A DNA stretch of 64,000 nt from Owenia fusiformis (GCA_903813345.2 CAIIXF020000004.1:27655985-27719984), one strand, 5' to 3'. Positions 11,861 to 23,611 are shown, counted from the first letter of the stretch. Numbers and translations are program-made. Notes: generated by a model not told the origin, from the sequence alone.

Positions 11861-12205
11861 TATGAATCAATTTTTCAAAGGCAAAGGTTTTATTTTCTTC
11901 AATCCTCTCCAGAGTAACAGATGAAAAGTCCTAATGGGAAGGAACAATGATCCAGTCGGTAAATAAGAAGTTGAGATGTGAGGTTCCATTGTTGGGAGGT
12001 GCACAATTCATTGATCACACATTAATTTTTACAACTAGCTGTAAGTTTGATTCAAATCAAAGCTGTTGTTCAAAGATGGCCTGCACAAATCTCGCGTTGG
12101 TAAGATCGTATTTGCAAACAACATCATTGATGCCTGACATGGTACTATGCATGATGAGGCCCACTACTGATCCGAAAATGTTCACACATAACAAACAGCC
12201 CTGAA
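11861..12205 (-). repeat. dispersed repeat with exon-like core, copy 1
   Basis: This block is clearly similar to 55076-55421, in the same orientation. On the minus strand both copies start after a strong splice acceptor (CCTCTTTCAG) and share a conserved protein stretch, GINDVVCKYDLTNARFVQAI in this copy. Both then hit a stop and continue in frame with further stops. Protein-level similarity between the copies suggests the ancestor was coding, either a host exon or a transposon ORF. I do not recognise the family. Confidence 0.6.
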
Positions 12206-13698
12206 AGAGGACCAACAAGTGAAAGTAAATCAAACGTGTCGTATAATACAACAGAAGCAAAGAACAAGGCCAAAAAGATTTTGAAGGAATATCAATGTAA
12301 AATATCTTTGAGGTGAAAAGGTTGATTGCTTTCTCCTGTCTCAAGTCAAGAAAATGGACTTGATTTAGAGGAGTTTTTCTGAGTAATCATGGGATAAAAA
12401 CATTATTCAATGATTTTTCGTGAAATACGAAAAATATTCTATCATTGAGCTTCTGTATTTCACTCTGCCAATCAGTTTAGTTTAATAATTAATGAATGTA
12501 GTACTGCTTTACCACATTAATTTATGTAATGCGCTGTTGTTCACTCACTGCTTATTATTTGTTTTATTATTTTTATGTATGTGTTAATTTGTTTGTTCTG
12601 TTCAATTTAAGTTGTGTTATTTTAAGTTCAATTTGTATGTACTTGTATGTATATCGAATACATTTCAATACACTTTGAATTTTAACCTCTAATTTATGTA
12701 CAATTTGTGGTAATAATTATGGTTTTGGTCTAGCGAATGCACAAGGTAGTTTGTCTTAAAAAAATTAGACATTTGGGTACTGACCAATACGTCTTTCCTC
12801 TGATGTGAAAGTCAGGGCCTTGTGCTTAAGAAAGGGAATGTTGCTGGCATATATAATTGCGACATGGTGCCACAAAAAACAAACTTTAAATTACAAAGGC
12901 ACCCAAAGACAAATCTCATCCTGGGCGTGAGTATAATGTATAACTTACCTCACAACCAATATATTCAAGCCACATCTGCGCTCAGGGGATGCATTGACTA
13001 CATACTAAATCAATCAAACATATGTTCAAAACAACAAGTACCAATAAGACCTAGGATTGTTAATGATTTTATCTTCTCATATGACAAGTCTTAAACTCTC
13101 AAACAAATAGAGATAACCTTATACTACAGAGGCAATGGGGACCAAACAAAAAGAGACCATCAACTTAGGAGCAAGACAAAAAATACTTCTACAGAACCTT
13201 GTATGACAATTACAGGGTTGTCCAAAAAAGCGACAAATCCAACATAAAGAGAAGATGAACGTTTAAACACAAGAGCAAGAAAGTTAAAATAGAGCAATGC
13301 AATGGCATCCTCAAGACAAGAAGTTTACCGTTCACCTTACCAGTGAAATGCTGTGAAGCAATAGTTTTAAGTGTTGTGGTGCACAACATGGCAGTAAGAA
13401 GAGAGATCCCTATCATTATTGATGTGCGAGATCCCCAAATGAGAAGGAATAAACAACAGAGAGTGCCCTTGTTAAGATTGATTCAGATAAAATATCAAAC
13501 TCTAGTCACTACATGAAGAAAAACATTCCAATAAAATAACATTTTAAAAGATAAAAAAAAATCAACAGTAGACGACAACCTCGAAATATAAAATCTCTTG
13601 ATATCTGCACAGAGGATTTATTTCCTGACATATACAGTGCATTCACAATCCTAGGTACAATGCCTTACAACAGCATCAATCAATTACAAAAGAAACTA
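12206..13698. other. intergenic DNA with one unknown ORF
   Basis: Mostly AT-rich. A 90-codon plus-strand frame at 12822-13094 contains HPKTNLILGVSIMYNLPHN. It has no recognised motif and no good start context, so I do not call it a gene. Confidence 0.45.
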
Positions 13699-14147
13699 CA
13701 AAGATGGCACGTGTCACTGAGGAAAAATTGATTTTGAAATCTGAAATTATAAAACAACGTACAGAAGAATGGTACAATATAAGAAAACTGCTCGTTTAAC
13801 TAGAAGTACTCTGTTTCAGGAAATTGGTCTGAAAACAGAAATGACTGAAGATTTAGAGAATGTCGTTAAAGGGAAAGAATGGACTCAGAAGAGCAACATG
13901 GAACAAAATAAGAGTGAAATCCACGTGGTTGCAACATTTGTCCCAAAAGATCTCAACAAATACTTCCAAAATCTTAAGTACAGAGAAAATGGCTGTAAAG
14001 TGATGCAAGTATCAGACAATCTCAGGATTGTTGTAAGTGGAGACGATTGTTGTAAGTGGAGATGACAGTTGTATTGAGGGCAACATAAACGACAAGCCAG
14101 GGGAGAAGGTTAAAGCGCAAGTGGAATTCAAGTGTCAAGTTCTATAA
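13699..14147 (+). pseudogene. YqaJ-type (PD-(D/E)XK) nuclease pseudogene
   Basis: The first frame reads IIKQRTEEWYNIRK, the QR-x-x-EW-x-x-xR opening of YqaJ/lambda-exonuclease-like recombinase nucleases. A frameshift near 13775-13785 moves to the frame that continues TARLTRSTLFQEIGL. Further on come ENGCKVMQVSDNLRIVVSGD, corresponding to the 'SPDG' region with the catalytic Asp, and, in a third frame, AQVEFKC, corresponding to the E-x-K motif. That last shift is caused by a 19-bp tandem duplication (14026-14063). Such nuclease domains occur in many repetitive genes of invertebrates. The order of motifs makes the family assignment good; the gene is dead. Confidence 0.72.
14026..14063 (+). repeat. 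19-bp tandem duplication inside the YqaJ pseudogene
   Basis: GATTGTTGTAAGTGGAGAC (14026-14044) is followed directly by GATTGTTGTAAGTGGAGAT (14045-14063). Nineteen bases are not a multiple of three, so the duplication puts the E-x-K part of the nuclease out of frame. Confidence 0.9.
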
Positions 14148-14347
14148 GTTCTGTACACAAGTGTATTATGAAGTTCCACTTCAGTATTCTATTTTTTCTA
14201 TTTCAGTTTACTATATTTCAGATAAATGATGGCAGGAAAGAGGCAAAAAGCTTAGTTTACCTAGATGAAACCTGGTGTAATCAAAATCACTAACGCAAAT
14301 TTTTATGGCAGGTATAATAAAAAATGATTATGAACGAACTAAAAATA

Positions 14348-14480
14348 TATAAGCACAAATGCCAAAGGGAAGTGTGACTAAAAACTTTAAAGAAACACAA
14401 CAAGAAAAGCGTGTAAATCTGTCATAAGAAACCCTATATATCCCAAAACCATGATCTAACGTGATCTAACGTAAAGCTTC
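14348..14480 (-). repeat. 220-bp repeat family, partial copy
   Basis: Degenerate minus-strand copy of the family best preserved at 15502-15715, 32319-32541 and 48762-48974. It shares TATATAAGCACAAATGCCAA and CCCTATATATCCCAAAACCA, and contains a local 11-bp duplication of GATCTAACGT. Confidence 0.6.
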
Positions 14481-15299
14481 GCAAGCTATATGAATGCGAG
14501 GAGCAGCCAGGTGGGAGGGTTTGAGTTTCAGTCTCTGTCAAGAGGCAGAAACTTTCAACATAATGCACCATATATTGCAGTAATCTTTTTATAAGGTGGG
14601 TATGAAAACAATTCAGAATAAAGATCTTGATTACCCAAAGCTATTGAATCTTTATATAAAAAAACATACTTGTTGTAACATTGAAATATCTGTAGTTGAA
14701 ATTAGACCAGTTAAAACCCATGAAACATGTTTGGCTAGGCTGAAAGATTCCATTTGGTTTCTATCTCGACTCTGTTTTCAAGAAAGATTATTTGAAACTG
14801 ATGATAATCAAAAAACAAGAGGTTCCAGGTTAGACAGAAATTAATGTTCTGCTGAGTGTAGATACATCTCCTAACCTAGTTTCTGATAACTAAAATGATA
14901 ACTAAAATGGTAAGAAAATGAGTGAGAAATTGAGCATATAAATATCTGGTGCAGTTAGGCTTAGCACCAGCCAGCAACAGAAAATACCTAGGCAAAGGAT
15001 CTTATGAAACAACAATAGGATTTAGTTTATACATCATCTCTCCAAGAAAATTTGAAAATGAGATTGCATTTGAAACGTTTGAAAATACAAGATTCTGACT
15101 AATATGGATCAATAAAATATAAATTATTGGCAATTTTTTCAGAATATCCAGTATTTTTGAAGTGTAGAGAAATTCAATGTAAAAAATTGACGTCTCTCTA
15201 ATCTTTGAAAGTACGCCTTGCGTCTCATGTGTACATGATACTTTACCATTGGTAAATGTCAATTCTCTGTATTAAACAATGATGATTCTGTCTTTCCAG

Positions 15300-15448
15300 G
15301 ACACAGAAGTACTGCCAGTCTACCACTGTATCAGAGGGTGTCAGTTGATGAGAAGATCTCCATGGGGAAATCAATCAGTGTTGTACTGGAAAGTTGCAAA
15401 CCAGATACCAACAGCACCATGCAGTTAGACCATCTTTTGATAACAATG
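15300..15448 (+). CDS. candidate exon 1 of an unknown gene
   Basis: A strong acceptor (TCTGTCTTTCCAG) and a strong donor (ATG followed by GTAAGT) bound 149 bp. One frame is open throughout and contains LYQRVSVDEKISMGKSISVV and MQLDHLLITM. A second frame is open for most of the length (VYHCIRGCQLMRRSPWGNQ), so the coding frame is not certain. I do not recognise either protein. The following intron contains a copy of the 220-bp repeat. Phase with the next candidate exon could not be reconciled using these exact junctions, so the link is tentative. Confidence 0.35.
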
Positions 15449-15501
15449 GTAAGTTAATTCATTAGCCCAGTAGTATTTTGAAATAGTACTCGCAATAACT
15501 T

Positions 15502-15715
15502 GAATATCTAAGCACAGGTGCTAAAGGGAAAGGACCAAAAGTTGTAATGGAACTTAGCAAGAAAAAGCAAACTCTAAGTGCATACCAGTCAAGAAAAAAC
15601 CCATATATCCCAAAACAATGATCTAACGTGAAAAGGAACAATGTCAAATACCCCCATTTAAGATCTGATATCACAATCCAAGTCCAGAACACCAAGAGAC
15701 ATTTCATTCATACTC
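15502..15715 (-). repeat. 220-bp repeat family, minus copy
   Basis: Reverse-complement copy of the repeat also seen at 32319-32541 and 48762-48974. It lies between two candidate exons. All copies share a stretch reading (in the plus copies) TGCACTTAGAGTTTGCTTTT and a terminus near CTTATATATT. No coding motif is shared and the family is unnamed here. Confidence 0.8.
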
Positions 15716-15766
15716 AAGTTTGACATTTTCTATTTGCATCTTCAAACAATATCAATAAATTTCCAG

Positions 15767-15860
15767 GCACAAAAGACATATATGTGCTGGGAGTCAGTAC
15801 TGAAGTTCCCCCAAGGGATCTACTGCATGGTATGTTAGAGGAGATAGAGAAGAATGAGAG
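15767..15860 (+). CDS. candidate exon 2 of an unknown gene
   Basis: Bounded by AATTTCCAG and by GAGAG followed by GTAAAT. The open frame reads KDIYVLGVSTEVPPRDLLHG and MLEEIEKNER. It is hydrophilic with no recognised motif. Neighbouring sequence supports exon status (splice signals on both sides, repeat-bearing intron upstream), but neither function nor a continuous reading frame is established. Confidence 0.35.
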
Positions 15861-15977
15861 GTAAATCAATGCCCATCTGTTGCTAGTAGCTACAAGACTA
15901 CTAATCAAAGTTGGACATTAGACATTTTTCCAGCCGAAGAGGAACACTTTAAACAACCAAATAGACATTGACTGACA

Positions 15978-16256
15978 ATGGATGAAAAAGGATGGAAAGT
16001 TCAGGATGTTATGGACATTTTCAAGGAGAAGACTATAGAACTAGACAATTATACAATACAAAAGAAGAACAAAAACACAAGGACATCAGGGACAGTACCA
16101 ACAACGGAAGAGAGTTTGGACATTGAGTTAGAGGGGAGTGTGGATGCTCCTTTGTACCAGGATTTCCAGCTCGATACACAGATAATAGAACAATATTATA
16201 CTGTGACAAACCTAACATGTCTATTGATTTTGATTAACAAAGTTAGTGGATACTGA
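15978..16256 (+). CDS. unknown ORF, possible exon
   Basis: A 92-codon frame follows an acceptor-like TTTTTCCAG at 15924-15932. It begins MDEKGWKVQDVMDIFKEKTI, is Lys/Thr/Glu-rich, and turns hydrophobic near its end. It has no recognised family and may be a piece of the same locus as the two upstream candidate exons. Confidence 0.22.
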   Translation: MDEKGWKVQDVMDIFKEKTIELDNYTIQKKNKNTRTSGTVPTTEESLDIELEGSVDAPLYQDFQLDTQIIEQYYTVTNLTCLLILINKVSGY

Positions 16257-17332
16257 GCTAACTCACTAGAAGGAGGTTAATCTAAATGTACAAGAAGCTG
16301 AAAGAGCACAATCCTTGCCAGGGGCAATGAAGATATGTGACAAACAAATCTTTCCAAATGTTTATATTCTTTTTCATTTATATTTGGTTGCATGCTATGT
16401 AGGGGCAAATTAATTAACCTACAATGATGCCTTGAGTTGTATCTTAAAACAATTTTTCTACAAAGTCAAATGGCAGTCATACTGATGACATCATACCTAA
16501 TTTGCATATTTGAATAAATTATTCATTGAGATAATCATTTTAGCTTTCCAACGATGTATTATACATGGCTCTATTGGAAATAATGAGTTATGAAGTGATA
16601 AAGTTATGGAGGCAGATATATTGAGGCATATTTTTCTCTCTTTTAACATGAAAAGTCTAGCATTGAGCCAAAAGCTTTCATTCTGCAATTAACAACAAAA
16701 TAAAATATCTGCTTTTCATAGGCTTATAAGGTTTTAAGTCTTTTCTGGAACTTGTACTAAGATATTTATTTGAAGTGAATGCTTTCAGAATGGTAAAATC
16801 TAGTGGGTAAGTAAACACTCCCTATGTACCAAATCTGAAGTTGAGAAGTTTGTTGATCAGCTCATCCTCAAGTGTTTCAGTCGGACAACTCCTTAGAAAT
16901 GGTGCAATTGACCAGTATCGGTGTAGACCAGGATCTCAAATTTGAGAACCCCATTTTAAAAATTGTCCTAATTTTGACCCTAAGGCCTTTTATTTAGAGC
17001 GAAAGACAGTTGACAGAGCACCATTAACTGCAGATTTGCCAGCTCAGGCTCATTCTCTAGAGCAGGTCCAGTACAATGGTCAGTATGGGTGCATTTTAAT
17101 TTGAAGCTTCTAGCTTCTATATGACAGAAACATATGAATGGCTATTTCAAATCCCTTATTAATGAACTATTGGAACTTGAAAGAGGTGTCTATGAGAGAA
17201 TCTAGGTGAACTTGAAAACTTCTTTAGACCAAGACTTGTGTGTGTTGCATCCCTGCATTTAGGAAGTGTGTGGGGTTTATAGGCCTTTGGGGAATGAGTG
17301 CATTTGAAAGACTTAAGCCACTCTTTGTCAAA
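16257..17332. other. intergenic DNA, nothing firm
   Basis: AT-rich. A short frame near 17000-17075 (LERKTVDRAPLTADLPAQA) ends at a donor-like GGTCAGT and could be a small exon, but nothing identifies it. Confidence 0.4.
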
Positions 17333-17804
17333 TAGGCCACGAAACGAGATCTTAAAGATGATGCAGACACAAATCCGAACAAATTAATAAAGAAACTAAA
17401 TAAAAATAATTCTTCATCGAGTAAATTAGAATTGAAAAAGAGAGGCAACAGAAAACAGCACAACATGCGAGGCGTTCGCAGCCATCAACAAGGCCAGCGA
17501 CTTTCTTGATAAAGCTGAAGCAGTGAAAGACTTCGACAAGCAACAACATTAATTGAACGAAGTATAAAGATGCCACACTGAATGTATGAATATTTTACAT
17601 AAACATAATAAACCCCTTTTGCTAGCTAATAGTGCCGAAACCGGCTGGCTCGCTGTTGACAAATACGAGCAAAAGTCTAAAAGTAATAGTGAAGACGATA
17701 AACACTTAAAATCCTCAGATAAAGAAGCAGCACGTTATTCACAAGCTAGAAGGCAAAATCTGGTGCTATCTTCTTCCAGAAACCAATACAAATATTATTG
17801 CTAG
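17333..17804 (+). pseudogene. gag-like ORF1 fragment of a DIRS-type retroelement
   Basis: Pieces in shifting frames give LELKKRGNRKQHN, then AINKASDFLDKAEAVKDF, then LLLANSAETGWLAVDKY and NSEDDKHLKSSDKEAARYSQ. The order (KRGN-x-KQ, helical 'A..LD.AE' stretch, 'LA..SE.GW..V..Y', 'SEDDK..K....A') is the pattern of the basic, helical first ORF I associate with invertebrate DIRS/Ngaro-like elements. That association is from memory of the family and not proven here. Frameshifts occur near 17475 and 17550. No RT follows; LINE sequence is found next instead. Confidence 0.5.
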
Positions 17805-18086
17805 TCAATATAAAAGTGGGCACTGAACTTTTTGCCAATGTTTTTCAGAGAGACAGACGGATTTCTTTGGACAGAAAGGCCACTCATGGCATATATCAAT
17901 GCTAATATATCAGTGAATATATCAGTATATCTTTTCCGCCCCTTATACCCTAACTTCGGGTCTTTGTAGATTTTCAGTGACCCTTTCACTGGATTTTCTT
18001 GTTTATTTTAGATTCCTTTACAATGTTCCAAATAAAATTCCTTTAAGTTCTGATGTGAGAGATTGTCACTCTGTGTGCAAATTTTG

Positions 18087-18243
18087 GAATTCGTAATGTT
18101 GCAAAAAATTTGTTCAAAAGTTATTTATCTGATAGAAAAATCATAACCTCTTTTAAAAATACTCCATCTGATTCATCACTTGTGGTGTACCTCAAGCATC
18201 TGTTTTAGGGACCATCTTATTCATTCTCTACATAAATGATTAA
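18087..18243 (+). pseudogene. LINE reverse-transcriptase fragment
   Basis: The frame from 18087 reads GIRNVAKNLFKSYLSDRK, matching the 'G...W..SYL..R' block of non-LTR RT. After a frameshift near 18175 comes CGVPQASVLGTILFILYIND, the canonical GVPQGS-LGP-LF-LYIND motif with GQ/GS and P changes. A stop follows at once. The YADD box is not visible downstream. Family: CR1/Jockey/RTE-like by motif, not resolved further. Confidence 0.78.
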
Positions 18244-19189
18244 CATAAGGTTTCAAGTATTCTTAAATTTACTATTTATCTCCTAATTATACTCCTATAG
18301 GTAAATATCAGAAATGGATAATCACAATACATTGTTCATCTCTCTTGTCATCCTCATTTACATAGCAACACACATATCATGCATTTGGTTCCCATTCCAA
18401 CAGTAGTGTTTTGGCATTTGTCACGTGCTGTCATTGGTTCTTTTTTGACAACTGGTCATTCAAAATCAAGAAGCAAACCATTTGACCCATTGTTCCCATT
18501 TCAGGTTTTCTTTAAATTCTTTAATTGATGACCTTACCCTGCTGCTGATTGAGTAATGCTCAATCACTGATGAAGCACATGCTAGTATAAGATAAGAGAG
18601 AGGGTGAATAAACACACAGTAAATATTCTTAAGGACATGGTGGAAGATGTACAATCAAATTTATCAAAATGTAAAAATTCATCATATTTGCCAATACACC
18701 ATATTTGCCAATGATAAAATGCAATGTGGCTCAACTTAAAATGGAACTTCTCCATTACATCACAATTCTCATTGTTAACAACAATTCTTCCAAATCAATA
18801 GCAAATAGACTAATGGACACACATACCAGTACAACTTCCAATTAATAAGATAAAGAACAAATCATTTCAAATTTTACTAGAAAAGACAGCATATTCTAAT
18901 ATATACTGTTGCCTTCGGTCTATAGATGACAGATGTTGTGATTCACTGGGGCTATATTTTGGCAAGAGATTGGAAGATGTGCCCGCAATATATCACATTG
19001 AAAAGCTATTTATGTAGACTACACTCATGTTTCAAAAAGAGAAGACAACTCCTGTTTTAGAGACTACACAAAATGCTATATCCTATATTTTCTTATGACC
19101 CAGCATAATTAACAATGCACCATGTTAAAGGTACTGCCAGAAATAATAACTGTAAGTAAAACAATGTCAAATTATCTGATGGTAAAGGT
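18244..19189. other. intergenic DNA, nothing recognised
   Basis: No recognised coding or element signal in this AT-rich stretch. Confidence 0.5.
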
Positions 19190-19560
19190 CACATTGCATG
19201 GATGGATAATAGTGTTAAATCTTTGAATGATGATGTACTAAACATTTTAACAGAAAACAAGACACTGTGTTGATATACAGGGTGATCACTAAATTCTGGG
19301 AATGTATCTGTCATTTCATTTTTTTTCAACCAATTTCCTTGAAATTTGCATGGTAAATGAGGAATGTAAATTTGGAAGAAATTTTGGTCACTATGGATGT
19401 CAATCACTTAGGCAAACAGACTAAATCGTTCATTATGATATTCTACTAAAAAGTGAGTTTCTGTCTCTATTGACTGTCCACATGGGCACAATCTCTGGTC
19501 TAGGGGAGTTGCATTATTTTTGTTTATATTTCAATATCAAAACAAACTATAATTGGATGT
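19190..19560 (-). pseudogene. LINE ORF2 C-terminal fragment (minus strand)
   Basis: On the minus strand the frame carries HGQSIETETHFLVEYHNERF, the E-x-HFL-x-E-Y end of the ORF2 zinc-knuckle block, followed by further ORF2-like residues down to about 19190 with one stop. The homologous block at 26741-26870 preserves the upstream part (RLCPCGQSIETETHFLVEY). The tandem duplication at 19355-19828 repeats this piece. Confidence 0.6.
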
Positions 19561-19828
19561 ATTACAAGAGCACTTGTTTGCAGCATCCAAAAAATGAGGA
19601 ATGTAAATTTGGAAGAAATTTTGGTCACTATGGATGTCAATCACTTAGGCAAACAGACTAAATCGTTCATTATGATATTCTACTAAAAAGTGAGTTTCTG
19701 TCTCTATTGACTGTCCACATGGGCACAATCTCTGGTCTAGGGGAGTTGCATTATTTTTGTTTATATTTCAATATCAAAACAAACTATAATTGGATGTATT
19801 ACAAGAGCACTTGTTTGCAGCATCCAAA
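19355..19828 (+). repeat. 237-bp tandem duplication
   Basis: Two nearly identical 237-bp units, 19355-19591 and 19592-19828. Each contains the minus-strand LINE zinc-knuckle piece, and the two copies have essentially no differences by eye, so the duplication is recent. It marks the left edge of duplicated segment copy A. Confidence 0.93.
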
Positions 19829-20353
19829 ATGTTATAAGAACATTACCACTAACTGTGGATGCATTTTTGCACCATGCATGCAGAGGTTTATGTCAATTAT
19901 ACATCTCAAAGAATGCTGACAAACCACTTTTTGAGATTCCAAAGGATATATTGTCAAAGTCACTTTATGTGAAGTCAGTTTCAGTATAGAACCACTTTGC
20001 CTTATAATGATTTTCAGGACTGTTTAAAGCTTAAATTATGCAAATTAGTTGATATATAATATTGTCCCCATGTAATATTCGTTTAATTAATGATGTGATT
20101 TCCCAATTATTGGCAAAGAAATATAAGCTCTTTCTTGAATGATTTCAAAGTTATGAGTTTAAGTCTATTATTTTCTTTAACCCCTCTGACCCCCAAAATT
20201 ATTAGGGTAGGGTGCATATATGCAGATCTTGTGTAAAGATATTCCAAGGACAATGTCACCAAGTTTCGGTGGATAATTAAATGCTATCTGTCTTCTCATT
20301 CACTCATAGAATTAGAAGAATAGGCCTTAAATGTTTTATTTGTATTCTTGCAG

Positions 20354-20436
20354 ATCTTACAAAGCACCAAGAACTTATAAACAATAGCCAAGGTGATGGC
20401 ATATCCTCCATGTATGATAAATATAAAAAGGCACTT
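20354..20436 (+). CDS. exon-like piece 'a', copy A
   Basis: Bounded by TTTGTATTCTTGCAG and by GTAAGT, both strong splice signals, and 83 nt long in both copies (the second at 27460-27542). One frame reads LTKHQELINNSQGDGISSMY and YDKYKKAL. The protein is hydrophilic with no recognised motif. Splice sites and length are preserved in both copies. It may come from a host gene captured by or duplicated with the segment. Confidence 0.4.
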
Positions 20437-20923
20437 GTAAGTAATGCTATTAGAAGTGATCATGAAGAATATGTCTATCTTCACATATATCAGAAGATAC
20501 ACTCTCATATACAATAATGCCTGGTGAGGAAAAGTTTTGTGGAATTCCATTCAAGAGTACGGGTAATGGTAATTGGTTTTCAATGCAGTGAGCATTTCTC
20601 TAAAAGGTAGGCTATATCAATAACATTTGTGTTTTATTTGGGTCTTGCATCAAGTCTCTGGACCAATCTAGAGATAAGAGACAACCAAAAATTTCAGAAA
20701 GACATTGGCTAAAACCTCCTGTTAAGAAACCCCATTCCAACCAATTAGAATTTATACTTTTTTATTTGATAACATTAGAGAGGTTAAGCTACACGTATTG
20801 AACAAAACGTGAACTTCAATGAGAGCGCAGATAAATGATGTCAGATTTGTTTATTTCCTGTGGGCCAGCGTGAAGTTTACAGGTTTTATTTGGGCAATTC
20901 TCCCTGGACTACCTAAAGCCAAA

Positions 20924-21330
20924 TAGTCTGGCAGAAATATAGGGTATTTTGACATTCAATCGTTTTCTTCAGATTACAATGTTTTTTTAACTTATCAACA
21001 TGAATATAGGATTGGGACCTCAAAACCACCGGATGCCGGTGCGGCACCCTTGGGCAACTCTCTACAGAGCAATTCTTATACCCCCCTGATAAAATATACA
21101 GGGGGTACTATAAGACACCCTCATATCTCAGATACTGATAAATATATTAACTTGAGATTTTCAGGAATTCGTTTTAGTATGATGCTTGACATGTATGACA
21201 AAAATCAAGAAAAAATCTTAATCCGTTACTATAGCAACAGTAACAGAACACTATTTGTTACCATAGAGATGCATTATTTTGCTGATTTTCAACATTTCTT
21301 CATAGAGTTGATTCTTAAACTAGTATATAG
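20924..21330 (+). repeat. left terminal inverted repeat
   Basis: Matches the reverse complement of 23935-24330 over about 400 bp, including CCCTGATAAAATATACAGGG, itself a partial palindrome. A 116-codon frame at 21050-21400 lies inside the TIR. A related frame lies in the other TIR, so it is a shadow of the repeat and not evidence of a gene. Confidence 0.88.
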
Positions 21331-21568
21331 TATTACACTAGTATATAGGACACTGCATATTTTATATTTAGTATATACATGTATATCAAATGAAATCTAA
21401 TGAATTCATACAGTAGTTAGGTTGGCATATAGCCTAGACTTGGCACTTAGAACATGCATCATAATAAAATCTAATGTAATTATACAATAGAGAGGTTGGC
21501 ATAGTCTAGATTTTGGCATAATGTCTAACTTTTATAAGCATTGGCTTTCCTCATCTGAGCAATCAGAC

Positions 21569-23611
21569 TACTGGGGGGCCCTGTATAGCTTCTGGGGGCC
21601 ACTGGGGACCATCATATAGCTTTTAAAGGCACTGTGAATATTTGATTTAACATTGAATTCAATTGGATATTTCTCTAACAGTGAAATTTAATGGCCATGA
21701 AACATTTCAGATTGACAGCATTGTGAATTTTTGTCAGTGAAAATTTGGGCTTACTTCTGGGGGCCACGGGGGGCCCTCGTATGGTTTCTTAGGCCACCAT
21801 ATAGCTTTTTTGGGCCACTAGGGGCCCCTGTATAGCTTCTGGGGGCTCCTGTTTAGCTTCTTGGAGACACCGGGGGGCCACCATATAGTTTTTGGGAGCC
21901 ACCGTATAGCTTCTGGGGGCTCATGTATAGTTTCTTGGGGCCATTTGGGGCCACCATACAGCTTCTGGGGGCAACCATATAGTTTCTGGGGGCCTCTGGA
22001 TGCCATCCTATAGCTTCTGGCGGCTGCTGGGGGCCACCGTATAGCTTCTGGGTGCCATCATATAGCTTCTGGGGCCTACCATATAGCTTCTGGGGCCTAC
22101 CATATAGCTTCTTGGGCCACTAGGGGCCCCTGTATAGCTTTTGGGGGCCACTGTAAAGCTTCTTGGAGCTACTGGGGACCACCACATAGCTTCTGGGGGC
22201 TACTAGGGGCCCCTGGATATACTTCTGGGGGCCACCATATAGCTTTCCGGGGCCACCATATAGCTTTCCGGGGCCACTGTATAGCTTTAAGGGAGCACTA
22301 GGGGCCACTGATTAGATTCTGGGGGCTACTGGGAACCCCTGTATAGCTTCTGGGAGTCACCATATAGCTTCTAGGGGCCAGTTGGAGCCCCTGTATAGCT
22401 TCCGGGGGCTACCATATAGCTTCTGGGGGCTACTATGGGTCCCTGTATAGCATCTGGGGGCTCCTGTTTAGCTTCTTGGGGACACTGGGGGGCCACCATA
22501 AGTTTTTGGGAGCCACCGTATAGCTTCTGGGGGCTACCACATAGCTTCTGGGGGCCACTGGATGTCATCCTATAGCTTCTGGGGCCTACCATATAGCTTC
22601 TGGGGGCCACTGGATGTCATGCTATAGCTTCTGGGGCCTACCATATAGCTTCTTGGGGCCACTAGGGGCCCCTGTATAGCTTTTGGGGGCCACTGTAAAG
22701 CTTCTTGGAGCCACTGGGGACCACCATATAGCTTCTGGGAGCTACTAGGGGCCGCTGGATATGCTCGTGGGGGCCACCATATAGTTCTCCGGGGCCACCG
22801 TATAGCTTTATGGGGGCACTAGGGGCCACCGTATAGCTTTGTGGGGGCTACTGGAGGCCCCTGTATAGCTTCTGGAAGTCACCATATAGCTTCTAGGGGC
22901 CATTTGGAGCCACTGTATAGCTTCTGGAAGTCACCATATAGCTTCTAGGGGCCATTTGGAGCCCCTGTATAGCTTCTGTGGGCTACCATATAGCTTCTGT
23001 GGGCTACCATATAGCTTCTGTGGGCTACCATATAGCTTCTGTGGGCTACCATATAGCTTCTGTGGGCTACCATATAGCTTCTTGGGGCCACTAGGGGCCC
23101 CTGTATAGCTTTTGGGGGCCACTGTAAAGCTTCTTGGAGCCACTGGGGACCACAATATAGCTTCTGGGAACTACTAGGGGCCGCTGGATATGCTTCTGGG
23201 GGCCACCATATAGTTCTCCAAGGCCACCGTATAGCTTTATGGGGGCACTAGGGGCCACTGTATAGATTCTGGAAGTCACCATATAGCTTCTAGGGGCCAT
23301 TTGGAGCCCCTGTATAGCTTCTGGAAGTCACCATATAGCTTCTAGGGGCCATTTGGAGCCCCTGTATAGCTTCTGTGGGCTACCATATAGCTTCTGGGGG
23401 CTACTAGGGGTCCCTGTATAGCTTCTGGGGCCATCTTATAGCATCTTGGGGCCACTGGGGGCCCTGTATAGCATCTTGGGGCCACTGGGGGCCCTGTATA
23501 GCTTCTAGGGCCACTGGGGGCCCTGTATAGCTTCTAGGGCCACTGGGGGCCCTGTATAGCTTCTAGGGCCACTGGGGTCCATGGTATAGCTTCTGGGGGC
23601 CACTGGGGGCT
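21569..23611 (+). repeat. G-rich minisatellite array
   Basis: Many units of the general form ATATAGCTTCTGGGGGCCAC, 20-31 bp long, vary between GGGGGCC, GTGGGCTACC and AGGGGCC versions. Homogeneous blocks stand out: a 21-bp unit repeated about five times near 22977-23076, and a 29-bp unit repeated at 23460-23580. The array is interrupted at about 21626-21750 by unique sequence. Runs of four to five G recur on the plus strand. The repetitive minus-strand frames (PQKLYG repeats) are by-products of the array. Confidence 0.93.

Noticed and set aside
15462-15908. Minus-strand ORFs in the 15.5-15.9 kb region
   Set aside because: One is within the 220-bp repeat and the other is opposite a splice-bounded plus-strand exon candidate.
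20296-20550. Minus-strand 84-codon ORF (and 27402-27656)
   Set aside because: Opposite strand of exon-like piece 'a'; no motif, and the plus-strand splice signals explain the conservation better.
21050-21400. 116-codon ORF and its mirror at 23998-24264
   Set aside because: Both lie in the two arms of the terminal inverted repeat and have no protein motif; the similarity reflects the DNA repeat.
21818-23300. Several minus-strand ORFs made of PQKLYG-type repeats
   Set aside because: Products of the G-rich minisatellite frame; each ends as the unit length changes.
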